NCBI GenBank assembly: GCA_902800065.1
Contig: CADCDE010000022.1
Location: 1-54,192, forward strand
Reading direction: 5' to 3'
From: an uncultured Ruminococcus sp.
GTDB lineage: Bacteria > Bacillota > Clostridia > Oscillospirales > Acutalibacteraceae
Length of the DNA: 54,192 nt
The notes under the pieces are model-generated. The model saw only the letters and a program-made list of their open reading frames with translations, did no database searches and was not told the DNA's origin. Both the position numbers and the translations under genes were made by a program. Positions 34,397 through 44,178 of the stretch are shown here, in pieces (within the stretch, counting starts at the first letter, position 1; the number at the start of each line of letters is the position of its first letter).

Positions 34397-35362
34397 TCAG
34401 TATATTCCCTGAACTGTCACTTCACCTGATGATATTTTTATCTCTCGTGTATTTTCCGTTTCGATAACAAGCTCACCAAGGGGAGTTATATCTTTGGCGA
34501 TACCTGTCAATACAGTATCTCCTCTTTTGACTGAGACCTCCCTGCCGATGGTCGCACAGATTCTTTTGAAGCTTGACATATCATCAATGGATATGCTTAT
34601 CAGAAACGATGAAATGACCTTATCAAGATATATCAGAACGGTGCGGAAAAAGTCTGATTTGTCAATGTTTTTATTTGTTTCAAGATGGATGGATGAGGCT
34701 TTGTGCTTTATTTCATCAGGAAATTCTGTGTTATTTATATTTATTCCGATACCTATGATTATATAGTCGATGCTGTCACTCTGAGCAGCTATTTCTGTGA
34801 GTATGCCGCATATTTTTCTATTTTCAACGATGATATCGTTTGGCCATTTTATTCGGGCATCAAGTCCTGTGTATTCTCTTACTGCAAGGCATACAGCATA
34901 TCCTGCCGCAAGAGTTATAGCGGCAATGTTGCTTGGCGGAAGGTCGGTACGCAGCAGTATCGAAAAATACAGACCGCCTTTGTCCGAACTCCATTGTCTT
35001 CCGAAACGTCCCCGGCCTGATGTCTGAGTTTCCGCAGTGACTACTGTACCGCTTTCTTCACCGAGAGCGGCTATTTTTTTTATCTCATTGTTCGTTGAAT
35101 CAGTGCTTTTTAATATTATCAGCTTTTTCCCGATATTATCGCAGTGAAGGTCCTTCATGACCTTGTCGGTGTCTATCATATTGCAGTCCTTTTGCAGCCT
35201 GTAGCCCTTATTTGTAACAGAATCTATTATATAGCCTTCTTGCCTGAGCTGACAGATATTTTTCCATACAGCACTCCTTGTGATACCGAGAGATCTGCTC
35301 AGTATTTCTCCCGATATATAGTTATCTGAATTTTTCAAAGCGGAAAGTATTTTATCTTTCAT
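34397..35362 (-). CDS. birA: Bifunctional biotin-protein ligase and biotin operon repressor
   Basis: A 321-residue BirA of the DNA-binding type. The N-terminal winged helix (about 1-60; SGEILSRSLGITRSAVWKNICQLR) precedes the ligase core. The biotinyl-5'-AMP loop is GRGRFGRQW (116-124), followed by KWPNDI with the catalytic lysine and GIGININ. The C-terminal SH3-like domain completes it. BirA attaches biotin to carboxylase subunits and represses biotin genes when loaded with biotinyl-AMP. The expected target, a BirA box over the bioY promoter, is at 52360-52394. I start at ATG 35362, after GGGGGA. Confidence 0.95.
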   Translation of the reverse strand: MKDKILSALKNSDNYISGEILSRSLGITRSAVWKNICQLRQEGYIIDSVTNKGYRLQKDCNMIDTDKVMKDLHCDNIGKKLIILKSTDSTNNEIKKIAALGEESGTVVTAETQTSGRGRFGRQWSSDKGGLYFSILLRTDLPPSNIAAITLAAGYAVCLAVREYTGLDARIKWPNDIIVENRKICGILTEIAAQSDSIDYIIIGIGININNTEFPDEIKHKASSIHLETNKNIDKSDFFRTVLIYLDKVISSFLISISIDDMSSFKRICATIGREVSVKRGDTVLTGIAKDITPLGELVIETENTREIKISSGEVTVQGIY

Positions 35363-35371
35363 TATATCCCC

Positions 35372-35415
35372 CAAAAATCAAGCGGAACAATTCATGGAAA
35401 TTGCCCCGCTTTTTT
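35372..35415 (-). terminator. Terminator after the PanT-like gene
   Basis: Minus-strand stem AGCGGGGCAATT / AATTGTTCCGCT followed by TGATTTTTGG. It overlaps the region just upstream of birA, so birA must be read through or use another start point. Confidence 0.7.
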
Positions 35416-35421
35416 TAATTA

Positions 35422-36102
35422 TCATTTTTTGACTTTCTTCATTGCAACTGCAAGAGCCTTTGAAACTGCTGTTCCGAGAATACAGCATACAACTGCTTCA
35501 ACAACAGCCTGTATGCCTACCATTGCAACGAACAGTGCAAAAACATTTCCTGCATCCTTGGCTGCCGCAATATTTTGTATAGGTTCTGTGTTATAGAAGA
35601 AAAGGAAAAGTGTACTCATAAAAAGTATAGTGTTGAGAACGGGTACTGAAAGACTTCCGACGATATATGAAACAAATTTTGTTTTATCTATCTTATTGAC
35701 AGCCTGGAATATCAGACCACCCAGCCAGCCCTCCAATACACGGGGAACTACACAAAGTATAAATGTCAGGAACGGATTTATCTGAAAAAGTCCTGCCATC
35801 ATCATACCGCCTGCACCTGTAACTGCCTTTATAAAGCTGGTGATACCGAAGATACCGCCTATAACGGCAGCGTCACGGGGCTTGAGGACAGTTGCTGAAA
35901 CTATTACGGGTATGGTCATAAATGTAACGGTAAGAACACCTATCGGAATGAATCCCAGCGGAGTGAATGCCATTATAAAGCATATTGCAGTGAGAAGTCC
36001 CAGTGCTGCAAGCTCATATATGCTTTCACTTCTTGATGTTCTTGTACTGTTCTTTGACTTGTTTTTGAGTTCATCTTTCTTTTCTGATGTCATAGCTTTC
36101 AT
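35422..36102 (-). CDS. ECF transporter S-component, PanT-like
   Basis: A 226-residue membrane protein with a charged 30-residue N-terminus and about six helices. FTPLGFIPIGVLTVTFMTIPVI, quoted for its core LGFIPIG and TIPVI, and VPRVLEGWLGGLIF match the ECF S-component family that includes the pantothenate transporter PanT. It does not carry the BioY signature. Pantothenate is therefore the likeliest substrate, but the family is broad. The gene lies upstream of birA on the same strand; birA and pantothenate genes are often neighbours in Firmicutes. AGGAGG precedes the ATG by eight bases. Confidence 0.75.
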   Translation of the reverse strand: MKAMTSEKKDELKNKSKNSTRTSRSESIYELAALGLLTAICFIMAFTPLGFIPIGVLTVTFMTIPVIVSATVLKPRDAAVIGGIFGITSFIKAVTGAGGMMMAGLFQINPFLTFILCVVPRVLEGWLGGLIFQAVNKIDKTKFVSYIVGSLSVPVLNTILFMSTLFLFFYNTEPIQNIAAAKDAGNVFALFVAMVGIQAVVEAVVCCILGTAVSKALAVAMKKVKK

Positions 36103-36132
36103 AAAAATTTACCTCCTGCTGTTTTTAATAAT

Positions 36133-36216
36133 AAAATACAGCGAAATTTTATTTTTGATTTTTGGAAAAATGCTGTTTATTTTCTGCCGTTTTTCCGAAA
36201 TGAAAATACAGCGAAA
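36133..36216 (-). promoter_or_regulatory. Exact direct repeat upstream of the PanT-like gene
   Basis: The 14-mer AAAATACAGCGAAA (plus strand) occurs at 36133-36146 and 36203-36216, exactly 70 bp apart. Both copies lie in the leader or promoter region of the minus-strand PanT-like gene. It could be a paired operator or a small duplication. A weak hairpin between them (GGAAAAA/TTTTTCC) may terminate the upstream gene. Confidence 0.4.
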
Positions 36217-36229
36217 ACATTTTACTATA

Positions 36230-36652
36230 TTATTCGGGTTTTACTGCAATAGTGATATCCTGATCGTCATCGGAATTATCGGAAGCCTTACTTTTGGCGA
36301 TATAATCGCTGTTCCCCTCGCCGTCAAGATATGCAACGGAAATATCATCTCTTATTCCGGGAGTGGGAACACCGTATCTGAAAATATATTCATAACGTGT
36401 TTTGGCTTTTTTAAGGCGTATCTTGGCACTTTTGATAGTGTCAAGTATCTGTGATATATCAGAATCCTCTGCTTTGCCGTCAAGAGTCTTGTAATAATGC
36501 TTACCCAGTGCGATATATGCACGGTTGAGTATTTCGGTCTCATTTTTGATAACGGTTGCCATTCTGTTAAGCTGAGCTCTCTGCCTGTTTTTGTCGATGA
36601 GATAATCGAGTGAGTCGGACAATGCTCCGCTTATTTTTTCAATAAAACTCAA
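36230..36652 (-). CDS. Small coiled-coil protein downstream of secA, unknown function
   Basis: A 140-residue protein, helical with a predicted coiled coil in the first 90 residues (Gln/Arg/Lys/Glu heptads), then a short beta-prone part and an acidic Ser/Asp tail. It is unlike any family I know. The TTG start has GGAGGG 7-9 bases upstream. It follows secA by 51 bp without a clear terminator, so the two are probably cotranscribed. Confidence 0.65.
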   Translation of the reverse strand: MSFIEKISGALSDSLDYLIDKNRQRAQLNRMATVIKNETEILNRAYIALGKHYYKTLDGKAEDSDISQILDTIKSAKIRLKKAKTRYEYIFRYGVPTPGIRDDISVAYLDGEGNSDYIAKSKASDNSDDDQDITIAVKPE

Positions 36653-36703
36653 GGTTTTTCCCTCCTTTGTAAATGATAATACATAAATTTGTTTTGTGTA
36701 ATA

Positions 36704-39700
36704 TCAGCTATTTTTGCCGCAGCAATTTTTATATTTCTTGCCGCTTCCGCACGGACAGGGATCATTTCTTCCGACTTTTTTCTTTTTGACAACGGTACGG
36801 ACATTATTTTCACCGTCAAGATTTGTATAAGTCGGTTTTGCAACCTGCTCACGCTCAAGGAATTTTCCTGCTGCTTTTTTGACATCTTCCATTGAGTATA
36901 TCTTTTTGTTTTCAGGTTCTTCAGTATCTTCAACTGTTGATACAGGGAGTACATTTTCTTCTGCAGTTTCTTCCGTATCAATAGGAGTAACTATGCCTTC
37001 AGCGGATATTGTTCCGTCTTTTTCAAGAGTAACGCCTGTTGTGATTGTTTCATCTACCTTTGCAGCTTCGGCCGCTTTCTGAGCTTGAAGTGCTGCAAGG
37101 GCTGCAGCCCTTGCACGACCACTTGCGGCACGTTTTATCGCAATATGACGCATTTCCTCCTGCTGTACGTTGAGAACTGCCTGCTCCTGAAGACGCTCGC
37201 TGACACGCTTGGGGACTACCATAAGAATCTTGACGGTATCCTCACGGATGCATCTTATCATATCATCGAACATATCAGAGCCTTCTCTCCTGTATTCGAC
37301 AACAGGATCATGCTGACCGTATGAACGCAGACGGATACCCTTTTTGAGCTCATCCATTGCATCAATGTGTTCCATCCAGTAATTGTCAACATTTTTGAGG
37401 AGATATACTCTTTCAAGCTCACGCATGGTTTCCTCGGGAATGAGCTTTTCATTTTCCTCGTATTCGTTTACAGCCTTTTCGGTAATGGTATTGATGATAT
37501 ATTCCTTTTCGAGATTCTCAAGGTCTTCATCTGTGAAATTGAGAGTTTCGGTGTCATCATCCGTTATGAGCCAGCCCCTGAAAGCCTCACGCAAGCCCTT
37601 GAGATTCCAGTTATCCTTTTCTTCGAGCGGGAGATACTGATCGACAATAACTGCAACGGTATCCTTTATCATTTTGATAATGGTCTCACGGAGATTTTCA
37701 CCGTCAAGCACCTGATCACGCTGTGTATAGATTATCTCACGCTGATGGTTCATTACATCGTCAAATTCAAGCACGCTCTTACGGATATTGAAGTTTCTGT
37801 CTTCAACCTTTCTCTGAGCATTTTCAATAGTTTTTGAAAGGAGAACGCTTTCGAGTGGAGTATCGTCTTCACCGGGCATCCTGTTCATTATCTGAGCGAT
37901 TCTGTCACCTGCAAAGAGTCTGAGAAGATTGTCCTCTGCCGAAAGATAGAAACGGCTTGCACCGGGATCACCCTGACGACCTGCACGACCTCTGAGCTGA
38001 TTGTCGATACGTCTTGATTCATGTCTTTCAGTACCCATTATGAACAATCCGCCTGCTTCACGGACCTTTTCTGCTTCAACGCTGATTTCTTCTCTGTACT
38101 TTTCGAGGAGATTTTTATAGGTTTCTCGTGCTTTGATTATTTCCTCGTCATCTGTTTCGGCATAGCCTGTTGCTTCGTTTATAAGCTCCTCGCTGAATCC
38201 CTGTTTACGCATATCGGCAACTGCAAGGAATTCATCATTACCGCCGAGTTTGATATCGGTACCACGACCTGCCATGTTTGTAGCAATGGTAACTGCACCG
38301 AATTTACCTGCCTGTGCAACGATCTCAGCTTCCTTTGCATGGAGCTTTGCATTGAGGACATTATGCTTGATGCCCTTCTTTTTGAGGAGTGCACTGAGTT
38401 CTTCTGATTTGTCGATGGAAACCGTACCGACAAGTACAGGCTGACCGTTTTTGTTTGCTTCGATGATATCATTTATCATTGCATCATATTTGCCCTTTTC
38501 GGTCTTGAAGATGACATCAGGGAAATCTGTTCTTTGGACAGGCTTATTTGTGGGAATTTCTATAACATCGAGCTTATATATTTCGGAAAATTCGGTTTCT
38601 TCAGTCATGGCAGTACCTGTCATACCCGACAGCTTTCTGTACAGTCTGAAGAAGTTCTGGAAGGTGATCGTGGCAAGAGTCTTGCTCTCACGCTGTACAT
38701 CAACGCCTTCCTTTGCCTCGATAGCCTGGTGCAGACCTTCGTTATAGCGTCTACCGTACATTAGACGGCCTGTGAATTCGTCAACGATAATGATTTCGCC
38801 CTTTTCGTTAACGACATATTCAATATCCCTTTTCATAACACCGTTAGCCTTGATAGCCTGATTGATATGGTGCTGGATAGTGATATTTTCAGGATCTGTG
38901 AGATTTTCAAGACCGAAGAAAGCTTCAGCTTTCTTTACGCCCGCAGGTGTAAGGGTAGCTGTTTTTGCTTTTTCGTCAACTATATAGTCAATGCCTTCCT
39001 CAACATATTCGTCATCGTTGTCTTCCTTGGAGTCAGTTTCGGTGATAACTTTATATTTGAGAGTTTTGGCAAGTGTATCTGCTCTTTCATAGAGATCAGT
39101 TGACTTGTCGCCCTGACCTGAAATGATAAGAGGAGTACGCGCTTCGTCTATGAGGATGGAGTCCACCTCATCGACTATTGCAAAGTTATGTCCTCTCTGT
39201 ACCTTGTTGTCCTTGTATACTACCATGTTGTCACGCAGATAGTCAAAGCCGAGTTCATTGTTCGTAGCATAGGTAATGTCTGAATTGTAAGCGGCTTTAC
39301 GTTCATCATTTGTGGAATCGTGCTGGAGTATTCCGACAGTCAGACCGAGAAAACGATATACCTTTCCCATCCATTCAGCGTCACGCTTTGCAAGATATTC
39401 ATTGACGGTTACTACATGGACACCGTCACCTGCAAGTGCGTTGAGATAAGCAGGGAGAGTTGCAACGAGAGTTTTACCTTCACCTGTCTTCATTTCACTG
39501 ATACGTCCTCTGTGGAGGATGATACCACCTATTATCTGAACAGGGAAGTGTTTCATTCCGAGTACACGCCATGATGCTTCACGGCATACGGCGAAGGCTT
39601 CAGGAAGTATCTCGTCAAGTATTTCATCTTTCTTTTTCTTGTCGATACCCTCTGCTTTGAACATTTCCTGAAAACGAGTGGTCTCACCACGAAGCTCTTC

Positions 39701-39814
39701 ATCGGAAAAATCCTTGTATTTTTCTTCAAGTTCAAGTACCTTGTTTACCAATGGCTGTATTTTTTTGAGTTCACGTCGGCTGTTTCTGCCGCTGAACCAT
39801 GATCTGAATCCCAT
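36704..39814 (-). CDS. secA: Protein translocase ATPase SecA
   Basis: The motor of Sec-dependent protein export, 1036 residues. It shows Walker [21 protein letters not shown], Walker [49 protein letters not shown] and [11 protein letters not shown] in order. The C-terminus is a zinc-binding SEC-C motif, [18 protein letters not shown]. It is about 150-200 residues longer than a typical SecA. Part of the excess is an Ala/Glu/Thr-rich linker (about residues 905-1000) before the SEC-C motif. I start at ATG 39814, six bases after GAGGTG; a GTG three codons upstream would overlap that site. Confidence 0.96.
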   Translation of the reverse strand: MGFRSWFSGRNSRRELKKIQPLVNKVLELEEKYKDFSDEELRGETTRFQEMFKAEGIDKKKKDEILDEILPEAFAVCREASWRVLGMKHFPVQIIGGIILHRGRISEMKTGEGKTLVATLPAYLNALAGDGVHVVTVNEYLAKRDAEWMGKVYRFLGLTVGILQHDSTNDERKAAYNSDITYATNNELGFDYLRDNMVVYKDNKVQRGHNFAIVDEVDSILIDEARTPLIISGQGDKSTDLYERADTLAKTLKYKVITETDSKEDNDDEYVEEGIDYIVDEKAKTATLTPAGVKKAEAFFGLENLTDPENITIQHHINQAIKANGVMKRDIEYVVNEKGEIIIVDEFTGRLMYGRRYNEGLHQAIEAKEGVDVQRESKTLATITFQNFFRLYRKLSGMTGTAMTEETEFSEIYKLDVIEIPTNKPVQRTDFPDVIFKTEKGKYDAMINDIIEANKNGQPVLVGTVSIDKSEELSALLKKKGIKHNVLNAKLHAKEAEIVAQAGKFGAVTIATNMAGRGTDIKLGGNDEFLAVADMRKQGFSEELINEATGYAETDDEEIIKARETYKNLLEKYREEISVEAEKVREAGGLFIMGTERHESRRIDNQLRGRAGRQGDPGASRFYLSAEDNLLRLFAGDRIAQIMNRMPGEDDTPLESVLLSKTIENAQRKVEDRNFNIRKSVLEFDDVMNHQREIIYTQRDQVLDGENLRETIIKMIKDTVAVIVDQYLPLEEKDNWNLKGLREAFRGWLITDDDTETLNFTDEDLENLEKEYIINTITEKAVNEYEENEKLIPEETMRELERVYLLKNVDNYWMEHIDAMDELKKGIRLRSYGQHDPVVEYRREGSDMFDDMIRCIREDTVKILMVVPKRVSERLQEQAVLNVQQEEMRHIAIKRAASGRARAAALAALQAQKAAEAAKVDETITTGVTLEKDGTISAEGIVTPIDTEETAEENVLPVSTVEDTEEPENKKIYSMEDVKKAAGKFLEREQVAKPTYTNLDGENNVRTVVKKKKVGRNDPCPCGSGKKYKNCCGKNS

Positions 39815-39893
39815 CAATTTCACCTCATATTAAAAAATCCTTTTTATTATAACACATAGATACATAAATTTACAGTATCAAATAAAAAATTTT

Positions 39894-40820
39894 TTAAATA
39901 TCTTCCTCGTCAAAAATTTCGTCTATGATTTCTTCTTCACCCTCTGCTATCATAGAGTCCTGAATAACGTCGAGAACAATATTTCTGTTATCTCTTTCCA
40001 TATTGTTGACCTGCACGACAAGGCACATACTGTTTGTATTTTCATCTGATGAAGCGGCAGGTGCCACTACTGTGATAGTATAATCATCGCCTTCTGCTGT
40101 GATAGTGTCTATGTCAGGTTCGGAATCGCTGTCATATTTTATGGGAATGATAACAAGTGACATGACTTCAAAATAATTGCTGTCGAATTTTTCGGCGAGA
40201 GTATCGAAGGTAACACCGCTTTCAACGTCGTTTATGGAATATGTGCTTCCGTATTTTGAAACAAAATCATTCATCTCATCAACGCTTGAAACAGTATAAT
40301 ATACAGGTGAGGACATATTTATGGAGCTTTTGTCGATATTGGCATCCTTGCCGTCAATGGGAGTGTATGTTACATCAAGGAATTTCGGCATTTCCTCCTT
40401 ACCGTCAGAGGTTACAGGCATATCTTCATCATCATTGTCACCTGTCGGTTCATTTTCAGTGCTTTCCTCATGGTAAACAGATTCGTTTCCGTCCTCGTCT
40501 ACAATAATATCGCCCTCCTTGGGACCGATATCTTCTTCGTCAGAAGCTGTGCTTTCAGAAGGCTGAACAGATTCCTCATTCTTTGATTCAGCGTTTGAAG
40601 TCTGTGTTTTTGAACTTTCGTTTTTTGAAGCCCCGTCAGTTTTTGATTCCGATTTTTTGGAAGTGTCTGATGATACGGAGCTTCCGCCGTTTGCTGAACT
40701 TTCAACGGAATTGTCCGAAGGAACAGCAGTTGTTTCGGGACCTGATGTACTGCCCGAACAGCCTGCAAGGGATATTGCAACGAGTGAGCCTATCAGAAGT
40801 ACAGATAATTTCTTTTTCAT
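39894..40820 (-). CDS. Lipoprotein with Ser/Glu-rich linker, unknown function
   Basis: A 308-residue lipoprotein: signal peptide with lipobox LAGC (Cys21), then about 110 residues of flexible Ser/Thr/Glu/Lys-rich linker. A C-terminal globular domain of about 160 residues follows (starting near FLDVTYTPIDGKD), with an acidic tail. The globular part contains SPVYYTVSSVDEMNDFVSKYG and a VMSLVIIPI strand, recalling small secreted alpha/beta domains, but I cannot name a family. GAAAAGGAGAG precedes the ATG. It stands between secA and the zinc-ribbon gene. Confidence 0.7.
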   Translation of the reverse strand: MKKKLSVLLIGSLVAISLAGCSGSTSGPETTAVPSDNSVESSANGGSSVSSDTSKKSESKTDGASKNESSKTQTSNAESKNEESVQPSESTASDEEDIGPKEGDIIVDEDGNESVYHEESTENEPTGDNDDEDMPVTSDGKEEMPKFLDVTYTPIDGKDANIDKSSINMSSPVYYTVSSVDEMNDFVSKYGSTYSINDVESGVTFDTLAEKFDSNYFEVMSLVIIPIKYDSDSEPDIDTITAEGDDYTITVVAPAASSDENTNSMCLVVQVNNMERDNRNIVLDVIQDSMIAEGEEEIIDEIFDEEDI

Positions 40821-40883
40821 AAGATTAGTCTCTCCTTTTCTTTTTTGATAAAATATATATACAGCTCGTTAAGAGCGGTATTT

Positions 40884-41549
40884 TTAAGAGTTGAGCGGGA
40901 TAAAAAGAGGTTCCCTGACACTTTTCAGGAACTTGCATACGTTGAATTTTCTGCTTCCGCATGAGGGGCATACAGGAGTATTCCTGCTGTCAAAAACAGG
41001 TATGTTTGTATTTGCTGTGCGGAGCTTTGCATTGCTGCGTTCACGCTCTATTTCAGGAGCGGAAACATTGGCTATCATATCTATCTCATCATCAAGAGAG
41101 CCTTTTTCAAGACCGTCTGCAATTCTTTTTGCGATTATCGGCAGGGATATGTATTTGTCTATATCCAAAAGAGATGTCTGTCTCTGACCGCACGATGCAC
41201 ACTTGATACCTGTAAGCACATCTGTAGGCATACCGAAATTTTTTCTTATAAAATCAATACTTATATTTTTGTTCTGATTTGCGAACTGTGCAAGCTGTAT
41301 CATCATTGCAACAAGTCCGCCGAAAAGCTGCTGTACCCAGAAATTCTGTTCGACAGATGAAAAGTTATCGGCGTTGAACTTGAAAGTTCTGAAGCGTCCG
41401 TTGTCTGCGAATTCCTGAAGCATACAATAGGTATCATGTTTTTTCTGCCATTGACCGATACATTTTTCCACTATATCGGCATATTGATCTTCTTTGAAAT
41501 CCCTGAGTATCTTATGCATACCCCTGAGAGTTATTTCATAAAATTCCAA
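40884..41549 (-). CDS. Protein with two CxxC zinc-ribbon pairs, unknown function
   Basis: A 221-residue protein. The helical N-terminal 120 residues are followed by CASCGQ near residue 128 and CPSCGSRKF near residue 200, which together look like a split zinc ribbon. No catalytic motif is seen. I start at TTG 41549, nine bases after CGGAGG; the open frame extends 13 codons further without a ribosome site. It is divergent from the zinc-ribbon/propeller gene at 41738, and the two share an AT-rich 188-bp intergenic region. Confidence 0.65.
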   Translation of the reverse strand: MEFYEITLRGMHKILRDFKEDQYADIVEKCIGQWQKKHDTYCMLQEFADNGRFRTFKFNADNFSSVEQNFWVQQLFGGLVAMMIQLAQFANQNKNISIDFIRKNFGMPTDVLTGIKCASCGQRQTSLLDIDKYISLPIIAKRIADGLEKGSLDDEIDMIANVSAPEIERERSNAKLRTANTNIPVFDSRNTPVCPSCGSRKFNVCKFLKSVREPLFIPLNS

Positions 41550-41663
41550 TTTGAAAAACCTCCGTGTTTTTGATCTAAAAATAAACATAACATAATTATA
41601 TACGAAAAATCCTAATTTAACAAGCGTTTAATAAAAAAATTAAAAAATAACTTATTATTAAAG

Positions 41664-41692
41664 TTGACAAAATTCAATCCATAAACTATACT
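41664..41692 (+). promoter_or_regulatory. Promoter of the zinc-ribbon/propeller gene group
   Basis: TTGACA, 17-bp spacer, TATACT, 45 bp before the start of the 803-residue gene. Confidence 0.75.
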
Positions 41693-41737
41693 AAAAATGA
41701 TAAATGCTATAATTTTTTATTTAACGAGGATATAATT

Positions 41738-44149
41738 ATGGTAAAATGTGAAAAATGCGGTGCGGAAGTACCAAATGAAAGTAAATTTTGTCTTAACTGT
41801 GGAAATCCCATAGACAAATCTGCTCCGAGACACTTTTCATTGGAGGAAATATCCAACCAGCAGCAGGCTCAGGAAAACAGTGCGTTCAGTATTACTCCTG
41901 ATACACCTGATGATGATCCCGAAACATATCTTCCTCCGATAGGTGCAAAGGAGCATTCCGAAATACCGATGGGTGAGATAGATCCAGAGTATTTTAATCA
42001 TAAGCCCCTACCCAATATACAGGCGGCTGATCCGTTGGAGCTTCTTGACAGCAATACTCCTGAGCTTCCCCCGATAGGCTTCAGTGACCAGATGCAGATA
42101 GAAGATATAAAAATGCCAGAAGGGATAAGGCATTATCACGGAAATTACGCTGTTCCGAGAAATATGCAGTTTCAGACGGTATTCCCTGTATCAAAGCACG
42201 GAGATGTCGGAGTGCTTTTCGATAAGGCTATCGCCAAAAGGCAGATGATGTCGGACAAGGCTCACGGTGATAAGGAACATTTCTCTGTTATCCCAAAGGA
42301 AATGCAGATAATATTCAGCGGTGACAGAGATTTTTCTCAGAAAAGAGTATGCTCCTTCAACGAAATATTCGTTGACGAATATGTTCCCGAAAAAGATATT
42401 CCTTCAGCCAAGCCAAAGCCGAAAGCTGAGTCCAAACCGAAGACTGAAGCCAAGCCTAAAAATGTATCAAAACCGAAGACCGTAAAAGTGAAGAAAAAGT
42501 TTGCTGATGAAATATCAAATGTATCACCAAAGAAAAATCAACAGCCGGTCGTTGATGAAAAAAAGAATTTTTCACTTCAGAAAAAAACGTCACCTCCTGC
42601 TGAAGAAAATAAAATTTCACTTCAGAAAAAAACGTCACCTCCCGCTGGAGAAAACAAAATTTCGCTTCAGAAAAAAGAATCACCTCCCACTGAAGAAAAG
42701 GAAAAAACAGTAAAGAATATATTTCTCCCTGCAGTTGACGAAAAAAAGCCTGAGCCTCCGAAAACAGAGGTAAAAATTCCTATTCCCGAACCTGTTGAAA
42801 ATGAGCTGAAGCCAAACAAGAGCTTTGAGCCCGAGTTTCCAAAGCATGATATCAGTGAAGGCAGTCGTGATAATGAACCGATGGAATATGATTTCAGCAA
42901 ACTCGGTCAGAATTTTACTCCTGAGCCGATGAAATATGACTTCAGCCTGAGCAATGATACAGGTATGGACAATGATGAATCACAGTCTCTGAGAAATGAT
43001 TCATATGCGGCAATAATGCAAAATGAAAAAAAAGGTCGCTCGACAAAAATAATCGCTGTGATAGCAATCATAATAGCCATTCTGGCAATAGGCGGAATAT
43101 TGTTCATGATATTTACAGGATATTATAAATTTGATCAGGACAGTCAGAATTCCTATTTGAACGGCAATGCAAACGAGAGTGCTGCACTGAACAGTGTTGC
43201 GACTAAAAATGATACTAAATGGTCTAATCTGAATAACGGCGGGCTTGCGGCAGAGGATGATGAGGGAAATGTTTATCACACAAACTCGAGCGGCTGTATA
43301 TGCAAGCGTGATACTGAAGGAAAAAGCGGTGTCATATACAATGGCGGAAGCAATAACAAGTATATAACATATATCAGTGTCAATAAGGACAGACTTTATT
43401 TTCTTGCTTCAATGACAGGAAAATATTTCTCTATATGTTCAACTGACAAGAACGGAAAGGATTTCAAGGTCTATACCGTTTCAGAAAAACCGAGCGGGCT
43501 TTTTTCCGAGGGCGATTTTCTGTATTATATAACAGAAGATAAATCGAGGATAAATAAAATAAATATCGAGACGGAAGAGGTGCAAAATATATATGATTCC
43601 AACGGTCAGCAGATAGAAAATATATTTATTGCACAGGATAAAATGTATGTGCTTCGCTTCAGCACTTCAGGCGAAAGTGCTATAGATACATTTGAGCTTG
43701 CTTCACCCGAGAATGTACAAAAGCTGTATTTGAGCAGCTATGGCGGTGAGATAGTTCCTTTGGGAATATGCTGCTGCGGGGACAGGATATTCGTCGTTGA
43801 CTACACCCCAAAAAGCAACGGAAAAATATATTCCGCAAAATTTGACGGCAGTGATGTCAGATATCTCGGCGGCAATCATGCAATAAAAATTTCAGCCTGT
43901 GATAACTATATATATCATCTGTATATTTCCGAAAGTCTCGGCAATGCCCAGAAAGCTGTTGAAAACGGAAACGTTCCCGATATTCTTTCTCTTGGCAGAA
44001 TGAAGACAAACGGTCTTGAAATGACGGATATCCAGAAAACAAATGTTTTATTATTCTCGATTGCGGGCGACAGGATATATTATCTTGACGGCTCGCTGAA
44101 TATAGCAAGTATGCTTACTGATGGTACAGATATCAGGAAATTATCCTGA
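41738..44149 (+). CDS. Zinc-ribbon, transmembrane, beta-propeller-like protein (DUF5050-like)
   Basis: An 803-residue single-pass membrane protein. The cytoplasmic part starts with a zinc ribbon (Cys4, 7, 18, 21: CEKCGAE...FCLNCGNP). A long Pro/Lys/Glu-rich linker follows, containing a Lys-Pro-rich stretch and three or four copies of a 15-residue repeat with SLQKKTSPPAEE. A transmembrane helix lies near residues 435-460. The outer 340 residues are a repeat domain of the DUF5050/propeller type, with elements such as DRLYFLASM, DFLYYITED and DRIYYLDGS. It could sense something outside and signal inward; this is inference. TTTAACGAGGATATAATT precedes the ATG with only a modest ribosome site. Confidence 0.75.
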   Translation: MVKCEKCGAEVPNESKFCLNCGNPIDKSAPRHFSLEEISNQQQAQENSAFSITPDTPDDDPETYLPPIGAKEHSEIPMGEIDPEYFNHKPLPNIQAADPLELLDSNTPELPPIGFSDQMQIEDIKMPEGIRHYHGNYAVPRNMQFQTVFPVSKHGDVGVLFDKAIAKRQMMSDKAHGDKEHFSVIPKEMQIIFSGDRDFSQKRVCSFNEIFVDEYVPEKDIPSAKPKPKAESKPKTEAKPKNVSKPKTVKVKKKFADEISNVSPKKNQQPVVDEKKNFSLQKKTSPPAEENKISLQKKTSPPAGENKISLQKKESPPTEEKEKTVKNIFLPAVDEKKPEPPKTEVKIPIPEPVENELKPNKSFEPEFPKHDISEGSRDNEPMEYDFSKLGQNFTPEPMKYDFSLSNDTGMDNDESQSLRNDSYAAIMQNEKKGRSTKIIAVIAIIIAILAIGGILFMIFTGYYKFDQDSQNSYLNGNANESAALNSVATKNDTKWSNLNNGGLAAEDDEGNVYHTNSSGCICKRDTEGKSGVIYNGGSNNKYITYISVNKDRLYFLASMTGKYFSICSTDKNGKDFKVYTVSEKPSGLFSEGDFLYYITEDKSRINKINIETEEVQNIYDSNGQQIENIFIAQDKMYVLRFSTSGESAIDTFELASPENVQKLYLSSYGGEIVPLGICCCGDRIFVVDYTPKSNGKIYSAKFDGSDVRYLGGNHAIKISACDNYIYHLYISESLGNAQKAVENGNVPDILSLGRMKTNGLEMTDIQKTNVLLFSIAGDRIYYLDGSLNIASMLTDGTDIRKLS

Positions 44150-44178
44150 TGATTTTTTAGAAAGAAGGACAATTTAAA

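Noticed and set aside
35422..36102. Biotin transporter assignment for the S-component next to birA
   Set aside because: It lacks the IPFTLQT and GLGVLFGMTGGYI motifs that the real BioY at 51743 carries; its motifs fit the PanT-like branch.
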